This document shows, piece by piece, positions 7,795-15,323 of a stretch of DNA of 22,497 bases; the stretch's first letter is position 1; every line of letters starts with the position of its first letter. Below the pieces are notes generated by a model. It was given only the letters and a program-made list of their open reading frames with translations, did no database searches and was not told where the DNA came from. The stretch is from Clostridia bacterium (GTDB lineage Bacteria > Bacillota_A > Clostridia > Oscillospirales > CAG-272), in contig JAFXWT010000341.1 in the NCBI GenBank assembly GCA_017542695.1, forward strand, positions 1 to 22,497, given 5' to 3'. A program made the position numbers and the translations under genes.

Positions 7795-8805
7795 TTAAAA
7801 CTGCGAGAGGAATCTCTCGTCGTTTTCGTAAAGCAGACGCATATCGTCGATGCCGAGCGTTATCATCGCCACTCTCTCGATACCGACGCCGAACGCAAAA
7901 CCGGAATACTCATCCGGATCAATGCCGCAGTTGGAAAGCACAAACGGGTGAACCATTCCCGCTCCGAGAATTTCGATCCATCCCTCGCCCTTGCAGAGCC
8001 GGCATCCCTTGCCGCCGCAGACAAAGCACGAAACGTCGACCTCGGCGCTCGGCTCCGTGAACGGGAAGTGGTGCGGGCGGAAGCGCACGCGCGTGTTCTC
8101 GCCGAACATCTTTTTTGCGAACAGCTCGAGCACGCCCTTGAGATCGCTCATCGTGATGCCCTTGTCGACGCAAAGTCCTTCAAGCTGATGGAATATCGGC
8201 GAATGGGAAGCGTCGGCAGGGTCGGCGCGGTAAACGCGGCCGGGAGAGATGATGCGGATCGGCGGTTTCTGCTTTTCCATGACGCGCACCTGAACGGGCG
8301 ACGTCTGCGAACGGAGCAGGATATTGTCTGTGATATAGAACGTGTCCTGCGTGTCGCGCGCGGGGTGATTTTTCGGCAGATTCAGCGCCTCGAAATTGTA
8401 GTAGTCGTATTCGACCTCGGGGCCTTCGGCGACGGTGAAGCCGAGTCCGACGAACACATCGCGCATTGTTTTTTCGGTCTGCGCGAGCGGGTGACGGCGG
8501 CCGACGGGTATCTCTTTTCCCGGAACGGTCACGTCGATCGTCTGCGCCGCGAGCTTCATCCCGAGCGCTTTTTCGGAAAGCTCTTTTTGCTTTTGCTCGA
8601 TCGCACTCTCGATCGTTTCACGAAGCTCGTTCACGAGCTGCCCGACCTTCGGGCGATCTTCGGGCGAAACGCTGCCCATTCCGCGAAGAAGCGCGGTCAG
8701 CTCGCCCTTTTTGCCGAGATATTTGATGCGGAGCGCCTCGATGTCGTCGCTTTTTGCGAGTTCCTCGAGCGCCTTCGCTCTCAGCTTTTCGATGATCTCT
8801 TTCAT
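7795..8805 (-). CDS. pheS: Phenylalanyl-tRNA synthetase alpha subunit
   Basis: The 336-residue catalytic subunit of PheRS, a class II synthetase that activates phenylalanine and charges tRNA-Phe in the cytosol. It has an N-terminal helical arm (about 1-85, [20 protein letters not shown] onward), then the class II core with [19 protein letters not shown] (about 106-124), [11 protein letters not shown] (motif 2 region) and [19 protein letters not shown] (motif 3) near the end. Length is normal. A longer in-frame reading starts at 8946, but it would run through the T-box terminator; the ATG at 8805 has AAGGAGA 6-7 bases upstream and gives the usual N-terminus. It is the first gene of pheST and is controlled by the T-box leader. 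Confidence 0.96.
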   Translation of the reverse strand: MKEIIEKLRAKALEELAKSDDIEALRIKYLGKKGELTALLRGMGSVSPEDRPKVGQLVNELRETIESAIEQKQKELSEKALGMKLAAQTIDVTVPGKEIPVGRRHPLAQTEKTMRDVFVGLGFTVAEGPEVEYDYYNFEALNLPKNHPARDTQDTFYITDNILLRSQTSPVQVRVMEKQKPPIRIISPGRVYRADPADASHSPIFHQLEGLCVDKGITMSDLKGVLELFAKKMFGENTRVRFRPHHFPFTEPSAEVDVSCFVCGGKGCRLCKGEGWIEILGAGMVHPFVLSNCGIDPDEYSGFAFGVGIERVAMITLGIDDMRLLYENDERFLSQF

Positions 8806-9128
8806 GGTGTTCTCCTTAATGTTTATGATAATTTTTATTATTTTTTTATAATGGCCGTTCTGAATGTAAGCCCGCTCATAACATGAGTGCCATAAAACAA
8901 AAAATCCCCCGTCCCCAATGGGACGAAGGAAACTCCGCGGTACCACCCAAATTCCCGACTTCCGTCGGGCTCTCTTGCATTAACGCCGCACAGCGCGGGC
9001 AGTCGCCCGAAGCTCCAAAGTGAAAGGCACGCCCTGCCGTCCCGTCCTCGCTTTCAGCCCGCGGCGAAGGATCTCTGATACGGAACGCTCGCAAAACAGC
9101 CGCTTTTTCACAGCTTTTTACAATATAC
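8806..9128 (-). ncRNA. T-box leader of pheST, phenylalanine-specific
   Basis: The leader runs left from about 9128. The hallmark T-box sequence GGGTGGTACCGCGG lies at 8948-8935. Upstream, TTC followed by ACTTTGGAGC (about 9030-9018) fits the specifier codon position of many T-boxes, and UUC is a Phe codon, in agreement with the gene controlled. Uncharged tRNA-Phe should stabilise the antiterminator and let transcription continue. The specifier choice is my reading of the sequence; the folded structure was not computed. Confidence 0.92.
8896..8930 (-). terminator. T-box regulated terminator
   Basis: On the minus strand TCCTTCGTCCC (8930-8920) pairs with GGGACGGGGGA (8915-8905) around ATTG, giving 11 continuous pairs including two G-U, followed directly by TTTTTTG. 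It is placed right after the T-box sequence, as expected for the competing terminator. Confidence 0.88.
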
Positions 9129-9134
9129 GAACGT

Positions 9135-9163
9135 AGTATATCACTTTACACCCGAAAATGCAA
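9135..9163 (-). promoter_or_regulatory. Sigma-A promoter of pheST
   Basis: Minus strand: -35 TTGCAT (9163-9158), 17-base spacer, -10 TATACT (9140-9135), placing the start near 9128 at the head of the T-box leader. Confidence 0.8.
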
Positions 9164-9212
9164 GTTTTTTTTGAAAAATCTCGCACTTTCTTTATTTTTG
9201 ACTCTTTTTCGA

Positions 9213-9241
9213 TTGACTTTTTCGCCGTTTGGATATAAAAT
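9213..9241 (+). promoter_or_regulatory. Sigma-A promoter of the phosphoribosyltransferase gene
   Basis: -35 TTGACT (9213-9218), 17-base spacer, -10 TAAAAT (9236-9241). It diverges from the pheST promoter 50 bases away and lies about 33 bases before the start codon at 9274. Confidence 0.78.
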
Positions 9242-9273
9242 TAAAGTGTAATATGACTTTTCGGAGGCAAACA

Positions 9274-9831
9274 ATGAAAGAATACTATAAAATCAACGTC
9301 GCAGGGCTTGAAAGAGATCTCCCGCTCTGCCCGATAAACGACAAACTTAAAATCGGCGCGTTCGTCATTTTCGGCGACGTCGAACTTACCGTCGCCGCCG
9401 CGCGCGAACTGATAAAGCTCATGCCCGAACACGACATAATGATCACCGCCGAGAGCAAGGGCATCCCGCTCATTCACGAAATGGCGCGCCAGACGGGAGA
9501 AAACACATACGTGCTCGCGCGCAAAAAACCGAAGCTTTACATGAAAAACATTTTCAAATCGACTGTGCGCTCCATCACGACCGAGGGCGAGCAGGCGCTT
9601 TACATCGACGGTGAGGACGTCAAGAAGATGCGCGGCAAGCGCGTCGTTGTGATCGACGACGTCATTTCGACAGGCGCGTCGCTCGCCGCCATTGAAAAGC
9701 TCGTCAACGACGCGGGAGGCAAGATCGTCGCAAAAATGGCGATACTCGCCGAGGGCGACGCCCGCGACAGGGATGATATCAAATATCTCGAATACCTGCC
9801 GCTGTTCAACAACGAAGGCGACCCGATCTGA
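9274..9831 (+). CDS. Adenine phosphoribosyltransferase-like protein
   Basis: A 185-residue type I phosphoribosyltransferase. The PRPP-binding motif VVVIDDVISTGAS is at 124-136, preceded by the hydrophobic strand and the TAESKGIPL loop (58-66) that resembles adenine phosphoribosyltransferase. The likely reaction is transfer of ribose-5-phosphate from PRPP to a purine base in salvage. The N-terminus (EYYKINVAGLERDLPLCPIN) differs from the classical Apt, so a xanthine- or regulatory-type homologue is possible. The start at 9274 follows GGAGG by 7 bases; an in-frame ATG at 9229 overlaps the -10 box and is rejected. The next two genes follow in the same direction without a visible terminator. Confidence 0.8.
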   Translation: MKEYYKINVAGLERDLPLCPINDKLKIGAFVIFGDVELTVAAARELIKLMPEHDIMITAESKGIPLIHEMARQTGENTYVLARKKPKLYMKNIFKSTVRSITTEGEQALYIDGEDVKKMRGKRVVVIDDVISTGASLAAIEKLVNDAGGKIVAKMAILAEGDARDRDDIKYLEYLPLFNNEGDPI

Positions 9832-9869
9832 CGCTTTATGCACCGCGATCAGAATAAAGAAAGGATCTT

Positions 9870-10316
9870 ATGAATTCAAAAAAACCGGTCAAATTTCCCG
9901 ATGAACTGCCGATATGGTACGCAGTATGCAGACGCGAATGTGGGAATACAGAATTTATCGTTGATGATTCCGATCAAGTTTGCAGAAAATGCGGATACTC
10001 CCTTTTCAGAATATGCGACAAAAAATATGTCAAAGACTCACCGAGCGAATGTATCAAAAACAATACGATTTCGTGTGACAGAAAGAAGATAGAACTTCAC
10101 ATAGACGAAGACGATATCTTGAAATATTATGACATTGATATTGACGAGGATTCTGTCGTTTTTCCCGAAGTCGTTAACATTGCGGCGGCGCGGTGCCCCG
10201 AATGCCGCCCGGGTGCGTATTCATTTATTGTTGACGGCGGTTCGTCACAGATTTGTTCCTATTGCGGGAAAGTAATGCGACGTTACGGTGCATATACTTA
10301 TAAGTTGAAAAAGTGA
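9870..10316 (+). CDS. Hypothetical protein with two zinc-ribbon-like cysteine sets
   Basis: I do not recognise the family of this 148-residue protein. It carries two groups of four cysteines: C20, C24, C38, C41 and C109, C112, C129, C132, the second in the classic CPEC...CSYCG zinc-ribbon arrangement. Between them lies an acidic stretch (IDEDDILKYYDIDIDEDS, about 78-95). The two halves may be a duplicated zinc-binding unit. AAAGGA sits 5 bases upstream of the ATG. Base composition is clearly more AT-rich than the genes on both sides (two sampled 60-base lines count 40% and 30% GC, against 62% in a sampled line of the next gene), which hints at recent acquisition. No function is proposed. Confidence 0.7.
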   Translation: MNSKKPVKFPDELPIWYAVCRRECGNTEFIVDDSDQVCRKCGYSLFRICDKKYVKDSPSECIKNNTISCDRKKIELHIDEDDILKYYDIDIDEDSVVFPEVVNIAAARCPECRPGAYSFIVDGGSSQICSYCGKVMRRYGAYTYKLKK

Positions 10317-10351
10317 TTTCCGCATATTATCATAATTAAAGGAGGTTTTTT

Positions 10352-11743
10352 ATGGACCTTGCCGAACTCAAAATAGGAAAATTCATTGACGACCATTCGG
10401 GCGACATGATAACGACGCTCGCGTCTCTCGTCAGAATACCCAGCGTGCGCGGAGAAGCCGAGGACGGCTGCCCCTTCGGGCGCGAGCCGGCGCGCGCACT
10501 TGAAAAATTTCTCGAGATCGCAAAAGACATGGGATTCACAGTCAAAAACCACGAAAACTACGTCGGAACGATAGACTATTACCCCGAGGGCAAGCCGACG
10601 CTCGGCATTCTCTGCCACCTCGACGTCGTTCCCGTCGGCGACGGTTGGGCGACGCCGCCGTTTGAGCTGACTCTGAAAGGGGGATATCTCTACGGCCGCG
10701 GCGCGATCGACGACAAGGGTCCCGCTGTTTCGGTGCTTTACGCGATGTACGCGCTGAAAAAGAGCGGCGTGCACCTCTCGCAGAACGTGCGCTTCATCGT
10801 CGGAACGGATGAAGAAAACGGCTCGGGCGACCTCGCGTATTACAGAAAGAAAGAGGCGCTTCCGGCGCGGCTCTTCACCCCCGACGGCTCGTACCCGATA
10901 ATCAACATCGAAAAAGGAATGATCCGCGGCGAGTTTTCTCTTCCTATTATATCAAAAGGAGAAAAGACGGTGCTGTCGGTATCGGGCGGCGACGTTATAA
11001 ACGCTGTTCCCGGCACGTGCACGGCGACGCTCCGCGGCATATCCGAAAACGAGATCGCCCGCGCGGCGAAAGTAACGGGAGTCAAATTCGAGCTCAGCAA
11101 AAAAGACGACGTTCTCACCGTCGTCTGCCGCGGCAAGAGCGCGCACGCGTCTCAACCACAAGACGGTTACAACGCCGTGACGGCGATGATAAGTATGCTC
11201 GCGTCGCTTGAAACGGACGACGGCACAGCGGAGGCGTTTGATATGCTTTCCAAGCTCTTCCCGTACAGCGAAATGGACGGAACGTCCGTCGGAGTGAAAC
11301 TCAACGACGACGTTTCGGGCGCTCTGACGCTCGTTCACAGTATCGCGTCGTACGACGGCAAGAAATACCGCGGAAAATTCGATATCCGCTTCCCCGTTTC
11401 GTATAAAGTCGCCGATGTGCGCGAAAAGCTCGAAAAGACGTTTGAAGACGCGGGTATTTCTCTCGCAGGATTCTCGGGCGTCGAGGGACATCACGTCGAC
11501 GAAAACAGCGATTTCATCAAAACTCTGCTCAAAACGTACGAACACGTCACGGGAAAGAAAGGTCGCTGTATCGCCATCGGCGGCGGCACATACGTTCACG
11601 AAACGGAGGGCGGCGTCGCGTTCGGCGCGGAATTCATCGGCGACGACAACCGTATGCACGGCGCAAACGAGCGTATGTCGCTCGACCTGTTCAAAATGAA
11701 CGCAAAAATGTACGCCGAGGCGATAATCAACCTCTGCAAATAA
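10352..11743 (+). CDS. M20 family dipeptidase (PepV/Sapep type)
   Basis: A 463-residue cytosolic zinc peptidase of the M20 family, close to PepV and Sapep, which split dipeptides. Metal-site motifs: H89 in CHLDVVPVGDGW, D120 in GRGAIDDKGP (bridging aspartate), E154-E155 in GTDEENGSGD (catalytic base and ligand), D in TPDGSYPI (about 176) and the late histidine in MHGANERMSLD. A lid domain (about 190-390) interrupts the catalytic domain as in PepV, and HASQPQDGYNA is present within it. The start has AAAGGAGG 6 bases upstream. Length agrees with the family (about 460-470). It ends at a strong terminator and is probably co-transcribed with the two preceding genes. Confidence 0.92.
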   Translation: MDLAELKIGKFIDDHSGDMITTLASLVRIPSVRGEAEDGCPFGREPARALEKFLEIAKDMGFTVKNHENYVGTIDYYPEGKPTLGILCHLDVVPVGDGWATPPFELTLKGGYLYGRGAIDDKGPAVSVLYAMYALKKSGVHLSQNVRFIVGTDEENGSGDLAYYRKKEALPARLFTPDGSYPIINIEKGMIRGEFSLPIISKGEKTVLSVSGGDVINAVPGTCTATLRGISENEIARAAKVTGVKFELSKKDDVLTVVCRGKSAHASQPQDGYNAVTAMISMLASLETDDGTAEAFDMLSKLFPYSEMDGTSVGVKLNDDVSGALTLVHSIASYDGKKYRGKFDIRFPVSYKVADVREKLEKTFEDAGISLAGFSGVEGHHVDENSDFIKTLLKTYEHVTGKKGRCIAIGGGTYVHETEGGVAFGAEFIGDDNRMHGANERMSLDLFKMNAKMYAEAIINLCK

Positions 11744-11757
11744 GAAAAAAACAAAAG

Positions 11758-11786
11758 AAAACCCATCCTTGCGGATGGGTTTTGTT
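11758..11786. terminator. Two-way intrinsic terminator between the M20 gene and the PrsA-like gene
   Basis: AAAACCCATCC pairs with GGATGGGTTTT around TTGC, 11 perfect pairs. It is A-rich on the left and T-rich on the right, and sits between two convergent genes. Confidence 0.88.
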
Positions 11787-11792
11787 TATATT

Positions 11793-13028
11793 TTACGTGT
11801 TGTTCGCCGCGTATGAGTAAACGATCTCTATCTTGTAATCGGTTTCGAGTTGTTTCTCGAATTTTTCAACAGCCGCGCCTTCGCCGTTGTTCCACATCTG
11901 ATCGTAAAGAGTCTGATAAATGTCGTCATAAACGGCCGGATTGTTTTCGGGACGCTGAAATTCCGTTTTGTCGCTCTTTTCGACGAGCTTGATTATCTCG
12001 TAACCCTCGAGATGTCTGATCGGCTCGGCAATCGTTTCGTCGATTTCAAGACTTAACAGCGCGTGCTTTGTGTAGAACTCGTTGAGCATGTTGCAGTAAC
12101 CGAACCAAAGAGCGTATTCTTTTTCGTCTCCGTCGGCGGGGGCGTATTCTACGAGCTGAATGTTGTTCGCCTCGGCATAAGCCGTAATGAACTTGTCGAT
12201 CTCCGCGAGATGTTTTTCCTCATCCTCAAATCCTTCACATTCCCTGAACGGAACAGAATCCTTGACCGAGAACGAGGCGGCGGAATTTACGTTTTTGCTT
12301 TTTTGGATCGCGTCCGCCTTTACGTCCGCAAAATCCTCGCCCGCTTTGATCCTGTCGATATATCCCTGCGCTTCGGCTTTTGCCGCTTCCCACGCGTCGG
12401 CATTCGATTTGTCGGCATCCGCGACGGAAACCATTATTACGTCGAAAATATATGACGGAACGACAAGATATTTATAAGAATGGGATTCCCAATATTCTTT
12501 GATCATCTCGTCCGTAACGCCATACGTATCCATAACGTATTTTTCAAGATACGTCGTGACGAGCTGCTCTTCGGCGTAATCGTAAACGAAGTTCTTTGAA
12601 ACGCCGTAAGTTTTTTTCCAAAATTCATATCCGCCGCTTTTTTCGTATTTTTGCTCAATGGCGGGAATAATGATCTCTTCGGCATATTTTTTGATAGAGG
12701 CCTCGGAAATCGTTACGACCCCTTTGTCCTCGAGCATTTTTCTGAACGCTTTGAGCTTTACGTAAAACTCGGTCGTCGTGTCGTCCACTTCGGCGATCTT
12801 CGCCTGCTGGTCTTCGGCGTTGTATATTTCCTGCACTTTCTCGATTCTGAAAAAGTTCTGCCAATCGGCAACGTCGCTTTCGTATACTTTGCCGCCTTCA
12901 TACGTTGCCAGAAGCTTGCCGCTCGGCTTTTTCTCGCACGACATAAGCATCGCCGATACGGAAAGAGCCATCGCGGCCGCAAGCACAAGGCAAACGATCT
13001 TTTTAAGTTTGTTCATACCGTTTCGCAC
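11793..13028 (-). CDS. PrsA/SurA-like peptidyl-prolyl isomerase lipoprotein
   Basis: The 411-residue product starts with a charged region and hydrophobic core ending in the lipobox LMSC (C31), so it is predicted to be lipid-anchored on the outer face of the membrane. The mature part has the SurA_N/PrsA-like layout: a chaperone segment (about 45-190), then FDVIMVSV and YIDRIKAGEDFADVKADA (about 200-255), resembling a degenerate parvulin domain, and EGYEIIKLVEKSDK (about 350) followed by a C-terminal helix. It probably helps fold exported proteins; catalytic activity is uncertain because the parvulin core is divergent. The start is unclear: GTG at 13028 lies 10 bases after AAAGGAG, while ATG at 13016 (MNKLKK) is better coding sequence but further away, with a hairpin between. 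Confidence 0.78.
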   Translation of the reverse strand: MRNGMNKLKKIVCLVLAAAMALSVSAMLMSCEKKPSGKLLATYEGGKVYESDVADWQNFFRIEKVQEIYNAEDQQAKIAEVDDTTTEFYVKLKAFRKMLEDKGVVTISEASIKKYAEEIIIPAIEQKYEKSGGYEFWKKTYGVSKNFVYDYAEEQLVTTYLEKYVMDTYGVTDEMIKEYWESHSYKYLVVPSYIFDVIMVSVADADKSNADAWEAAKAEAQGYIDRIKAGEDFADVKADAIQKSKNVNSAASFSVKDSVPFRECEGFEDEEKHLAEIDKFITAYAEANNIQLVEYAPADGDEKEYALWFGYCNMLNEFYTKHALLSLEIDETIAEPIRHLEGYEIIKLVEKSDKTEFQRPENNPAVYDDIYQTLYDQMWNNGEGAAVEKFEKQLETDYKIEIVYSYAANNT

Positions 13029-13040
13029 ACGGGGTGTGCG
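13024..13040 (-). promoter_or_regulatory. Hairpin between ribosome binding site and start of the PrsA-like gene
   Basis: CGCACAC (13024-13030) pairs perfectly with GTGTGCG (13034-13040) around a 3-base loop. It covers the candidate GTG start (13028) and separates AAAGGAG from the ATG at 13016. Folding it away leaves about 8 bases between the ribosome binding site and that ATG. Confidence 0.5.
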
Positions 13041-13068
13041 CTCCTTTCAGGAATTGTGCGTAAAACGC

Positions 13069-13090
13069 AAAGCCGACAACCGTCGGCTTT
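13069..13090 (-). terminator. Strong stem-loop between CD1247-type gene and PrsA-like gene
   Basis: AAAGCCGAC pairs with GTCGGCTTT around a 4-base loop. On the minus strand the pairing extends through AAACGC and GCGTTT on the outer sides, with a short TGA bulge. Minus-strand sequence after it is GCGTTTTACG, so it may end the efp transcript. Alternatively it is a processing or attenuation site for the next gene. Confidence 0.55.
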
Positions 13091-13112
13091 TCAGCGTTTA
13101 TGATCTTTTTAT

Positions 13113-13508
13113 TCAGATATCCTTGTCCTCGTCGCTGATCTCGCAGGAGAACTCTTCCCCGCAAGACGGACATTTGATCTTGTCGAAGTCCACCGAGTCG
13201 TCGAGGCAAACCTCTTCGCCGCATTTCGGGCACTCGACGCAGATGACGCCTTCGTCGTCATCTTCGTCACAGTCCTCGTCGTCGACGTCGCCGTAGACCT
13301 CGTCCTCGAGAACGGCGAGATCGTCGTCAAGCTCATCGCAGTATCCCTCAAGTTTTTCGACTCTCTCTTCCGTATCAGCTACAGTGAGAGCGATATCGTC
13401 AAGCGCTTCGACGATGACCTTGATCACCTTGGTTTCGGGTTTCGACTCGTCGAGGGCAAGCCCTTCGAGAAGACCTTTGATGTAAGCAACTTTTTCTGTT
13501 ATCGTCAT
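13113..13508 (-). CDS. CD1247 N-terminal-domain protein with C-terminal zinc ribbon
   Basis: A 131-residue protein with an N-terminal helical domain (TEKVAYIKGLLEGLALDES, about 4-22, then a predicted coiled coil at about 45-70), a very acidic linker (DVDDEDCDEDDDEG, about 74-87), and a zinc ribbon with C93, C96, C113 and C116 (CPKCGEEV, CPSCGEEF). This layout is that of the Clostridia-specific CD1247 N-terminal-domain family. Its function is not known. It follows efp by 26 bases, so it is co-transcribed with the elongation factor gene; a link to translation is only an inference from position. The start follows GGGGGA-type purines about 9 bases upstream. Confidence 0.8.
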   Translation of the reverse strand: MTITEKVAYIKGLLEGLALDESKPETKVIKVIVEALDDIALTVADTEERVEKLEGYCDELDDDLAVLEDEVYGDVDDEDCDEDDDEGVICVECPKCGEEVCLDDSVDFDKIKCPSCGEEFSCEISDEDKDI

Positions 13509-13534
13509 GGTATTATCCCCCTTTTAAGCTGAAA

Positions 13535-14092
13535 TTATGCCTTGCCGAGATATTCGCCCGTTCTCGTGTCGATCTTTATCATCATGCCGTTGTCGATGAA
13601 GAGCGGGACCTTGATCTCCGCGCCCGTCTCGACTGTCGCCGGCTTTGTTGTGCCTTGCGCCGTGTTGCCGCGGACGCCCGGCTCGGTGTGAGTAACTTCG
13701 AGCTCGACAAACGTCGGCGGCTCAACGGAGAACACGCTGCCCTTGTAAGATACGAGGCGGCACATCATCTCTTCCTTGACGAATTTGAAATTGTCGGGAA
13801 GATTGTCTTTCGATACGGGAGTCATCTCGAATGTGTCCATGTCCATGAAATAATACAGATCGCCGTCGTTGTAGCTGTATTGCATGTCACGGCGCTCGAT
13901 TATAGCGTCCTGGAATTTGTCTGTGGGAGAGAACGTCGTTTCGGTTACTGCGCCCGTGATCACGTTGCGGAGCTTCGTGCGGACGAAAGCCGCGCCCTTG
14001 CCGGGTTTTACGTGCTGGAATTCGATAACCTGCATTACGTTGCCGTCCATCTCAAAAGTTATGCCGTTCTTAAAATCGCCTGCGATTACCAT
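13535..14092 (-). CDS. efp: Translation elongation factor P
   Basis: The 185-residue EF-P, which binds between the P and E sites of the ribosome and relieves stalling at polyproline stretches. Three beta-barrel domains are present at normal length. The tip of domain I reads KPGKGAAF with K32 in the modifiable position, the same residue that carries 5-aminopentanol in Bacillus subtilis; an E. coli-type beta-lysine enzyme is not visible here. The C-terminal signature ENG-type region reads [30 protein letters not shown] in shortened view [21 protein letters not shown] lies 10 bases before the ATG, and a good promoter precedes it. Confidence 0.96.
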   Translation of the reverse strand: MVIAGDFKNGITFEMDGNVMQVIEFQHVKPGKGAAFVRTKLRNVITGAVTETTFSPTDKFQDAIIERRDMQYSYNDGDLYYFMDMDTFEMTPVSKDNLPDNFKFVKEEMMCRLVSYKGSVFSVEPPTFVELEVTHTEPGVRGNTAQGTTKPATVETGAEIKVPLFIDNGMMIKIDTRTGEYLGKA

Positions 14093-14136
14093 AAAAAATA
14101 TTCCTCCAAAGAATAAAATAATTTTTTTACTTTTTA

Positions 14137-14165
14137 ATTGTACATTAAAATCGGGAAAATATCAA
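14137..14165 (-). promoter_or_regulatory. Sigma-A promoter of efp
   Basis: Minus strand: -35 TTGATA (14165-14160), 17-base spacer, -10 TACAAT (14142-14137), about 38 bases from transcription start to the efp start codon. Confidence 0.75.
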
Positions 14166-14192
14166 GTGTTTTTTTATAATTTTATATATTAT

Positions 14193-15257
14193 TCATATTT
14201 CAATAAGGTTTTTCGGGCTTTTCGTGATGAGCAGCACGCCTTTTTCGGTCACCTGTATCATGTCTTCGATGCGAACGCCGTATTTCCCTTTGATGTAAAT
14301 GCCCGGCTCGACTGTCACAACGTGACCGACGGAAAGTATCACATCTCCCGCTCCGGGAGAAAATCTCGGCTCCTCGTGGATGTGAAGTCCGACGCCGTGT
14401 CCGAGTCCGTGTCCGAAGCATCCTTTGTAACCCGCCTCGTCGATAATGTCGCGCGCGACCTTGTCGACGTCGACGCATCTGACGCCGACTTTCGCATATT
14501 CTTCGGCGGCGAGCTGCGCTTTCAGAACGGTGTTATAAACTTTTTTCATCTCCTCGTCGGCTTTTCCGATGCAGATCGTTCTCGTCATGTCGGAGCAGTA
14601 TCCGTTATAAACGCAGCCGAAGTCCATAGTAAGAAAGCCCTTTTGCAGTTTTTCCTGCGACGGCACGCCGTGCGGACGGCTCGAATTCGTGCCGGAAACG
14701 GCGATCGTGTCAAAGCTCGGGCAAGTCGCGCCGTATTTCTTCATCCTGTATTCAAGCTCGGCGGCAACATCGACCTCCGTCATGTGCTCGGGGTCGATCA
14801 CTGTCAGAAAATCGGCGAGCGCGCGGTCTGTTATCTCCTGCGCGCGGCGGATGGTCGCCATTTCTTCTTCGTCCTTGCAGATGCAAAGCGACGAAATGAC
14901 TTTTGACATCGGAACGAATTTCACGTCCGTGTACGTCGCTTCGAGTCTGTTCAGCTCCGCGACGGTGACGGTCGCTTCTTCAAATCCGACGGTCTTTATC
15001 CCCTCGTCAATTATGATTTTCTTTATCTCGTCGCTGACTTTTCCCTGCGGCATCACGACCTTGACGCCTTCGGCCTGCTTTTCCGCCGCCTCTATGTATC
15101 GGAAATCGGCGTAGAACACGGCGCTATGCCTTGTGACAAAGACCGTGCCGTCGGTCGAGTGGAATTTTGTGAGATAAAGGCGCGTGCGCTCATCGGTGGC
15201 GATGAACGCGTCGATCCCTTCGGGCATCGCCGCGCGGAGTTTTTCTGTGCGTGTCAT
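14193..15257 (-). CDS. M24 family Xaa-Pro aminopeptidase
   Basis: A 354-residue cytosolic metallopeptidase of the PepP/PepQ group, which splits off the residue before a proline. It has a creatinase-like N-domain (about 1-130) and a pita-bread catalytic domain (about 135-350). Metal ligands are visible: the aspartates in MDFGCVYNGYCSDMTRT, the histidine in GHGLGHGVGLHIHEEP, and the glutamates in TVEPGIYI and GVRIEDM. Length is normal for the short Clostridia/Bacillus form. GAGG lies 7 bases before the ATG. It lies 66 bases after the SbcD-like gene with no clear promoter, and efp has its own promoter downstream. Proline-peptide turnover next to EF-P is a common arrangement in Firmicutes. Confidence 0.93.
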   Translation of the reverse strand: MTRTEKLRAAMPEGIDAFIATDERTRLYLTKFHSTDGTVFVTRHSAVFYADFRYIEAAEKQAEGVKVVMPQGKVSDEIKKIIIDEGIKTVGFEEATVTVAELNRLEATYTDVKFVPMSKVISSLCICKDEEEMATIRRAQEITDRALADFLTVIDPEHMTEVDVAAELEYRMKKYGATCPSFDTIAVSGTNSSRPHGVPSQEKLQKGFLTMDFGCVYNGYCSDMTRTICIGKADEEMKKVYNTVLKAQLAAEEYAKVGVRCVDVDKVARDIIDEAGYKGCFGHGLGHGVGLHIHEEPRFSPGAGDVILSVGHVVTVEPGIYIKGKYGVRIEDMIQVTEKGVLLITKSPKNLIEI

Positions 15258-15323
15258 GATATATCCTCTTTTCTGTTGATTTTCTTTCTGTTTTTCCGCC
15301 TTTTCCCGACGGAGTATCCGCGT

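Noticed and set aside
8806..8946. 47-residue N-terminal extension of PheS
   Set aside because: It would translate through the T-box terminator, and the ATG at 8805 has a proper ribosome binding site and the normal PheS N-terminus.
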